Origin: DATGZX01 sp035296965
Lineage (GTDB): Bacteria; Planctomycetota; Planctomycetia; Gemmatales; Gemmataceae
Length of the DNA stretch: 10,715 bases
NCBI GenBank assembly: GCA_035296965.1
Contig: DATGZX010000237.1
Coordinates: 1 to 10,715 of the forward strand
Reading direction: 5' to 3'
Under the pieces are notes generated by a model. That model saw only the letters and a list, made by a program, of their open reading frames with translations, had not been told where the DNA came from and did no database searches. The position numbers and the translations under genes were made by a program. Of this stretch, positions 6,166 through 10,715 are shown one piece after another; the first letter of the stretch is position 1, and each line of letters starts with the position of its first letter.

Positions 6166-9100
6166 ATGGCCAAAGGACAACTCGATGCCGTCTTCCAGCA
6201 CCTCTGCCGATCGGCGGAGACGCGTGCTTTGGAGGCGCTCACAGATCAGCAACTGCTCGAGAGTTTCCTGAATCGGCGCGATGAAAGAGCCTTCGCCCTC
6301 GTGGTGCAGCGCCATGCCGCACTAGTGATGAGTGTGGCTCAGGGTGTGCTGCACGAGGTGCATGATGCCGAGGACGTATTCCAGGCCACGTTCCTGGTCC
6401 TCGCGAAAAAAGTCGGCTCCATTCGTCATCAGCCAGCACTTGCTGGTTGGCTCTATCAAGTCGCGTATCGTCTCGCGCTCAAAGCCCGGGCCGACAATAT
6501 TCGGCGGCGCATACATGAAAGGCGGGTTGCGACCATGCCGCTTGCAGCACCGGGTTCGACGCTTGGCCAGGACGAACTTCGAGCCGTGCTCAACCAGGAG
6601 TTGAGCCGGTTGCCGGAGAAGTATCGCACGCCACTTGTACTTCATTATTTGGAAGGCAAGAGCAAGCACGAGACCGCAGGACAACTCGGCTGCACCGAGG
6701 GAACTGTGTCGGGACGGCTGGCTCGCGCTCGTGCCCTGCTGCGCAATCGTCTCGTTCGCCGCAGTCTTATGGTGTCGTCCTCGGGACTGACCGCAGTACT
6801 CACAGAGAAAACCGCCTCGGCAGTCGTGGCGCCACTCTTGGTGAGCGCGACGGTAGAAGCCGCACTCACGATAGCGCGCGGCGGTACGACCAGCATCGCC
6901 GTTTCGGCATCGGCGGCTTCCCTGGCAGACGGCATGCTAAAGCGGATGCTTGTGGCCAGGATAAGAATGGTCACTGTGGCCTTGACCGTCGGGTTGGTCG
7001 TGCTTGCATCAGGGGCCGTCACCTATCGAGCCGTCGCGAACAATAGAGAAGATAGCCCTTCTGCACCAGAAGCTAACACTGAGGCGGAGAATCGACCCAA
7101 CGCTCCCAGTAACGAAGCAAAGCTCGCCCCAGCACATTTATCAGCGTCCGGTAAGGTAATCGATGAAAAAGGCAAGCCGATCGGCGGTGCAACCGTCTAT
7201 CTCCGGGAATTTGCCATCCTGAGGCACACCGCAGAACTTCAGAGGAAGGATTACACGGACATCCTGGCCAAGACGACAACGGACGCAGCCGGCCGATTCC
7301 TCTTCAACGACGTGCTCGCGGAGCCCATGAAGATTTCCCCCTCAAATATCTACCAGAACCCCTGGAATCTCGTCGTGATGGCCAGGGGCTATGGCGTTTC
7401 CTGGCATTCTTTCCAATCCCGTAGCGAACAGGACGTGACGATCAGGTTGCAGCCGGAGGCGTACGTGCACGGCCAACTCCTCGACGACAAAGGAAAGCCG
7501 GCTGTCGGGGTGCGCGTACAAGTTTCCCAAATAGACAGCCAAATCGATCCGGAGCGTCGTAGTCGGGTCGCATCCCGCGAACGGCTCATGCTGTACTGGT
7601 CACGGGTTCCGCTCGTGGCGAGCACAGATGAACGAGGGCAGTTTGCGATGGGAGGCTTGCCGCGGCAATATCACATCGGCCTCTCGACCGGTGATCCGCG
7701 TTTCCTTTCCAAGTGGCTCAATTGCGCAACCATCGACAATGCTGAAATTGAGCGCTTGAACCGATCGGAATCAGTCGGTCCAGAGGATAAACTGCGTCCG
7801 GACAGTTTCACTGCGAGGCTCCATCAATCGGCGACGATCAATGGAGAAGTCCTCTGCGCAGACACAGGCAAGCCGGCCGTCGGCGCCCACATTAGGCAAG
7901 GGATCTATGGAACGTTCGCCGATCAGCAGGGTCGTTATTCCCTTAAGCGAAATGACACCGAGAAGCACTATATGTACGTCACTCCTCCTGAAGGCTCCGA
8001 TTATCTCTCAGCCACGTGCGAGTTAACCATAGCCCCTAGCGCGCCCAATCGCCAGAAAAACTATACGCTGGAACGCGGCTCGGTGATAACGGGACAACTC
8101 CGGGAGAATGAAACTGGTGAGCCGCTCCGCGTTCCCTTTGTCAATATTCACTACTATTGCGAAGGAGTGAAGCAGTACTACGGCGATTGTATGACCGAGG
8201 CGGATGGCAGCTACCGCATGGTGGTGGGGGCGGGGAAAGGCAAACTATCTACCATCGATACCATCCCAGGTTTCGTGCCCTGCGAACTATTTGACGATTC
8301 GGTCGGTGAAGGAGTAGTCCTGCCGTTCGAAATCAAAGCCGGTGAAACCTTGACGGGAAGAGACCTTTGTTTCAGCAGAGGGATGAGCGTGCAAGGCCGT
8401 GTTCTCGACACGAAGGGGCAGCCAGTTCCCGGAGCAGTTTTTAAGGGGATCACCAAACAACTCTCCAGCAAGGCCGATGGGAGCTTCACCTTGACCGGCT
8501 TGCTTCCGGACCAGAAAAGTCATTTTCTCGTCATACACGCCCAACGCGGTCTAGGCGCCAAGATCACGATTGAGCCGGCAAAAGTTGCAAAGCCGATGAC
8601 GCTAGACGTGAAATTGCAACCCACGCAGACCGCGCTGGTTCGCGTACTCGACGAACAGAAACGACCCGTGGCCAATGCCGAAGTTTGGCTGGATGCACAG
8701 ATCAAGATGCGCGAGACGCAGAATGGATTCTCGTATCGCTCATTGCCCGTGTGGAGTCCGTTACACAGCGACGCCGACGGACGGATTGTCCTGCCACCCC
8801 TCGTGGTGGACGGCAGTTACAGCCTGTATGTTTCCGCTCACGGGTTTGCCGAACAAAATGTGCCTGTCCGCCCGACAGCCGGCAATCCGCTGGAAGTGCC
8901 CGACGTGGTGCTCATGACCAACAAATTCAGCCTTTCGGGCGTCGTCGTCGATGCTGCGGGAAAGCCCGTCCAAGGCACTCAGGTAACAATCATCCCACGG
9001 GATTCGGCTCACACACAAACGATGCTTCGCTTTGTAGACACCAAGGAGGACGGCCGCTATTATTTCTCCGGCCTCCCCAAGGGCAGCTACCGGCTCAGCG

Positions 9101-9240
9101 CGATCCTCTGGAAACCCACAGGCGAGACGGACAAGAGCGGCCAACCCGTCAACAAAATGGAAGCGAGAACGGAACAGAGAATAGCACTGGGACCCGGCAA
9201 CCAGACCATTCGTCTAACTCTCGTGAAAAAGGGACAGTAA
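6166..9240 (+). CDS. ECF sigma factor fused to membrane segment and carboxypeptidase-regulatory-like repeats
   Basis: A 1024-residue protein, ATG start; an AAGG about 10 bases upstream is a weak ribosome site, but MAKGQLDAVFQHLCR matches the usual family start. Residues ~33-112 are sigma region 2 (DAEDVFQATFLVLAKK for core binding and GWLYQVAYRLALKAR for the -10 element). Residues ~136-195 are region 4 (LSRLPEKYRTPLVLHYLEGK, then a helix-turn-helix at 166-189). After a linker, 268-287 is one membrane segment. The remaining ~700 residues hold about seven beta-sandwich units of CarboxypepD_reg/CnaB type, with signatures near 326 (GKVIDEKGKPIGGATV), 432, 556, 639, 740 (GRVLDTKGQPVPGAVF), 823 and 921 (GVVVDAAGKPVQGTQV). 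Normal ECF sigmas are ~180-200 residues. The likely topology is sigma domain inside and repeats outside, so sensing and transcription could be combined in one chain. No anti-sigma gene is adjacent. Signal and target promoters are unknown. Confidence 0.93.
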   Translation: MAKGQLDAVFQHLCRSAETRALEALTDQQLLESFLNRRDERAFALVVQRHAALVMSVAQGVLHEVHDAEDVFQATFLVLAKKVGSIRHQPALAGWLYQVAYRLALKARADNIRRRIHERRVATMPLAAPGSTLGQDELRAVLNQELSRLPEKYRTPLVLHYLEGKSKHETAGQLGCTEGTVSGRLARARALLRNRLVRRSLMVSSSGLTAVLTEKTASAVVAPLLVSATVEAALTIARGGTTSIAVSASAASLADGMLKRMLVARIRMVTVALTVGLVVLASGAVTYRAVANNREDSPSAPEANTEAENRPNAPSNEAKLAPAHLSASGKVIDEKGKPIGGATVYLREFAILRHTAELQRKDYTDILAKTTTDAAGRFLFNDVLAEPMKISPSNIYQNPWNLVVMARGYGVSWHSFQSRSEQDVTIRLQPEAYVHGQLLDDKGKPAVGVRVQVSQIDSQIDPERRSRVASRERLMLYWSRVPLVASTDERGQFAMGGLPRQYHIGLSTGDPRFLSKWLNCATIDNAEIERLNRSESVGPEDKLRPDSFTARLHQSATINGEVLCADTGKPAVGAHIRQGIYGTFADQQGRYSLKRNDTEKHYMYVTPPEGSDYLSATCELTIAPSAPNRQKNYTLERGSVITGQLRENETGEPLRVPFVNIHYYCEGVKQYYGDCMTEADGSYRMVVGAGKGKLSTIDTIPGFVPCELFDDSVGEGVVLPFEIKAGETLTGRDLCFSRGMSVQGRVLDTKGQPVPGAVFKGITKQLSSKADGSFTLTGLLPDQKSHFLVIHAQRGLGAKITIEPAKVAKPMTLDVKLQPTQTALVRVLDEQKRPVANAEVWLDAQIKMRETQNGFSYRSLPVWSPLHSDADGRIVLPPLVVDGSYSLYVSAHGFAEQNVPVRPTAGNPLEVPDVVLMTNKFSLSGVVVDAAGKPVQGTQVTIIPRDSAHTQTMLRFVDTKEDGRYYFSGLPKGSYRLSAILWKPTGETDKSGQPVNKMEARTEQRIALGPGNQTIRLTLVKKGQ

Positions 9241-9317
9241 GAAACTCCCTATGAGTCGCCGGACACAAGACGGTGGCATTCTTACTCAGGCGCCAGGGGG
9301 CAAGATTCTCGTAGGAT

Positions 9318-9363
9318 ATTCGCTCATCTTGTACTCGCGGCACGAGTAACGCTTCAAGCGAAT
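9318..9363. repeat. Two-tier stem-loop in convergent intergenic region
   Basis: Outer arms ATTCGCT (9318-9324) and AGCGAAT (9357-9363) are exact reverse complements. Nested inside, TACTCG (9332-9337) and CGAGTA (9343-9348) form a perfect 6-bp stem with loop CGGCA. The two tiers are separated by 7 bases on the left and 8 on the right. It lies between the sigma-factor stop and the convergent small membrane protein gene. No T-run follows, so if it ends transcription it is not a standard intrinsic terminator. The rest of the 251-base spacer shows no gene. Confidence 0.5.
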
Positions 9364-9491
9364 GTTAGCCGTGGATTGAACGTCAACCTTTTTAACACTC
9401 GCGACAGGCGCGACCGAGCGCCAACATCATGATCCGGCGATGCCTTGCACCGGAGGACAGAATGAATCCAGTTTGCCACAAGTGGGTTCCT

Positions 9492-9686
9492 TCAGCCTCT
9501 TCCCTTCCGCCCCAGCATTAAATAGCCACCCGCGAATAGGCTCGCTGCACCGACAATCGCATAGAGTATGCGCATGAGATAGCTTGGATCGGCCGACGGT
9601 TCGAAACCGGCTCGGAAGCCATAGATGCAGAAGCCCGCCACCAGAATCAGCACGATGGCGACCAAAACCTTTAGAACGTGGATCAT
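9492..9686 (-). CDS. Small two-helix membrane protein of unknown function
   Basis: A 64-residue protein with ATG start and a strong GAGGA 6 bases upstream, which supports this frame over the overlapping 122-codon frame on the same strand. Residues ~4-24 (VLKVLVAIVLILVAGFCIYG) and ~39-58 (RILYAIVGAASLFAGGYLML) are hydrophobic helices joined by a short loop with FEPSADPSY. The C-terminus is basic (GRKGRG), so both ends are probably cytoplasmic. I recognise no family. It is a stand-alone gene, convergent with the sigma-factor gene and divergent from the HARE-HTH gene. Confidence 0.6.
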   Translation of the reverse strand: MIHVLKVLVAIVLILVAGFCIYGFRAGFEPSADPSYLMRILYAIVGAASLFAGGYLMLGRKGRG

Positions 9687-9950
9687 GCGAGTTCCTCGGC
9701 GAGAGGGATTCGTCGGTCAGAGCAGATCTTACGCACGAATATGAGCTGGAGCAAGAACGTGGCCTTGCCACCCCAAATCGCAAGAGAGACTTCACGCGCC
9801 GCTCGCCATTCCGTTCACTTCGGAAATCGCCAAGAATTCTTGCTTACTGCGCTTGCTGTCCTCCCGCCTGAGAGGTAAGTGACTGTCCCTGTTGCATCGC
9901 GATTGGCGCGACGCACGCACGTGACAGCTACGCAGAAAGGGAGATGCATC

Positions 9951-10586
9951 ATGGCAAGCAAGAAGACAGCGACGGATTCGGCCCACACCGAAAAGGCCAA
10001 GAGCACCGAGGCCGAGAAGTCGACTGGCACCCCGAGGAAGATTACGGAGCTGAGCCTGGGCGACATCGTCCTGATTCCTGGGTTCGAGGGCCCGAGAACC
10101 ATCTGCGACGCCACCAAGGTCGGGGAGGGCGCGGACGCGGGCAAGTTCGAGGTCGCCCTGCGAGATGATAGCGGCGAAGTCGAGCACGCCCGGTTTGCCC
10201 CGGACGAAGAGGTGCAAGTGATCGGCAAAGCACCGAAGGGGGCCAAGGAGAGGCCCATTCCCGCGGACTCTGCGGCGCGGAAGACCACCAAGGGCAAAGG
10301 CAGGAAGGCAGGCAAGCCCGAGCGTACCAAGGAGAAGGAGCCAAAGCCGCCCAAGGAGAAGAAGACCAGCGCCCTGGACGCCGCCGCCAAGGTCTTGGGC
10401 GAAAACGGCGAGCCGCTGAACTGCCAGGAGATGATTAAGGCGATGGCGGACAAGGGCTACTGGAAATCGCCAGGCGGGCTGACCCCTCACGCGACTCTTT
10501 ATTCCGCCCTGCTCAGAGAGATCAAGGCGAAGGGGAAGGAGGCACGGTTCAAGAAGGCCGATCGCGGGAAGTTCAGCCTAACGTAG
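9951..10586 (+). CDS. HARE-HTH domain protein with N-terminal beta-rich module and Lys-rich linker
   Basis: 211 residues from the ATG at 9951. I prefer this start over an upstream in-frame GTG (9879) because GGGAG lies 7 bases before it and the residues between look random. Residues 1-30 are polar and Lys/Thr-rich. Residues 31-92 (LSLGDIVLIPGFEGPRTICD, then FEVALRDDSGEVEHARF and EEVQVIG) look like a small beta-barrel of SH3/Tudor-like size; this is inference. Residues 94-138 are a disordered Lys/Pro-rich linker. Residues 139-211 match the HARE-HTH winged helix (ALDAAAKVLGENGEPLNCQE, MIKAMADKGYWKSPGGLTPH, ATLYSALLREIKAKG, FKKADRGKFSL). HARE-HTH is a predicted DNA-binding winged helix also found in RNA polymerase delta subunit, HB1/ASXL proteins and restriction enzymes. 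A regulatory or nucleoid-associated role is likely. A perfect TCGCG-ATTGG-CGCGA dyad (9897-9911) lies upstream, and an intrinsic terminator follows. Confidence 0.88.
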   Translation: MASKKTATDSAHTEKAKSTEAEKSTGTPRKITELSLGDIVLIPGFEGPRTICDATKVGEGADAGKFEVALRDDSGEVEHARFAPDEEVQVIGKAPKGAKERPIPADSAARKTTKGKGRKAGKPERTKEKEPKPPKEKKTSALDAAAKVLGENGEPLNCQEMIKAMADKGYWKSPGGLTPHATLYSALLREIKAKGKEARFKKADRGKFSLT

Positions 10587-10587
10587 G

Positions 10588-10714
10588 CTTGCCTACCCTA
10601 TCCCCAGGATCGCCCACGAGGCCCCGCACTAGGCGGGGTTTTCTCGTTGACGTTCTGGTCAACCGGGGCGCGCCGGACGCGACGTGAACAAACGTGGGTA
10701 GAGGGATAGGCAAG
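10588..10714. repeat. Inverted repeat flanking the terminator region
   Basis: CTTGCCTA at 10588-10595 is the reverse complement of TAGGCAAG at 10707-10714. In addition CCTATCCC (10597-10604) is the reverse complement of GGGATAGG (10703-10710). The right-hand copy therefore reads, inverted, CTTGCCTATCCC, and the left-hand copy is the same 12 bases with five extra (TACCC) inserted. The right copy is 1 base from the window edge and may extend further. Confidence 0.45.
10622..10642 (+). terminator. Rho-independent terminator after the HARE-HTH gene
   Basis: CCCCGC and GCGGGG form a 6-bp GC-only stem with loop ACTAG, directly followed by TTTT and then CTCG. It sits about 36 bases after the HARE-HTH stop codon. 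An outer CGAG...CTCG can add a further pairing across the T-run. This is the clearest intrinsic terminator in the window. Confidence 0.85.
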
Positions 10715-10715
10715 T

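Noticed and set aside
9879..9950. Upstream GTG start for the HARE-HTH gene
   Set aside because: The added 24 residues look like translated leader DNA, and the ATG at 9951 has a good GGGAG ribosome site at normal spacing.
9687..9950. tRNA or small RNA gene in the spacer before the HARE-HTH gene
   Set aside because: No cloverleaf arms, no GGTTCRA-type T-loop and no terminator could be found; only a short dyad at 9897-9911 is present.
9792..10490. Minus-strand open frames (232 and 212 codons) opposite the HARE-HTH gene
   Set aside because: They are antisense to a well-supported domain gene, and their low-complexity Leu/Ser/Arg composition reflects the GC-rich Lys codons of the opposite strand.

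Overview
This window looks like chromosomal sequence from a planctomycete. The main reason is the gene at 6166-9240. It encodes an ECF sigma factor fused to a membrane segment and a long series of carboxypeptidase-regulatory-like (CnaB-type) beta-sandwich repeats, an architecture I know mainly from Planctomycetes, Gemmata-like lineages in particular. Supporting signs are a membrane-tethered WD40-like protein, a small HARE-HTH protein with a lysine-rich linker, and IS1380-type transposase debris. The assignment below phylum level is a guess. I found no rRNA, tRNA or CRISPR array.

Layout. (1) 1-2193, plus strand: a compact phage-type block made of the 3' end of a DNA methyltransferase, a terminase small-subunit-like protein and a terminase large subunit. 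The genes abut or overlap, so they are probably co-transcribed. No portal, protease or capsid gene follows, so the packaging module stops abruptly at 2193. (2) 2194-3463: a 250-base spacer with a 41-base dyad, then a minus-strand extended/atypical SDR oxidoreductase, preceded by a possible 38-codon leader ORF. (3) 3464-4058: non-coding sequence with a 24-bp tandem repeat, a strong imperfect hairpin and a short relic of an ATP-dependent DNA ligase (LigD-like). (4) 4059-5399, minus strand: an intact WD40-like protein with a membrane segment at each end. (5) 5542-6090: a scar where the first ~40 codons of an IS1380 transposase run directly into a decayed antisense WD40 gene. (6) 6166-9240, plus strand: the ECF sigma/carboxypeptidase-regulatory fusion. 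(7) 9492-9686, minus strand: a two-helix small membrane protein. (8) 9951-10586, plus strand: the HARE-HTH protein, followed by a clear intrinsic terminator and an inverted repeat that reaches the window edge.

Functionally this is not one operon or pathway. The left block is phage DNA packaging and modification. The centre is host metabolic and surface or sensor-type genes with gene-decay debris between them. The right side holds two regulators (sigma factor, HARE-HTH). I do not see a complete, convincing new multi-gene system. The points most worth following up are the isolated packaging block with its atypical Walker A, the ECF fusion, the repeat and leader arrangement upstream of the SDR gene, and the HARE-HTH protein with its N-terminal beta-rich module.
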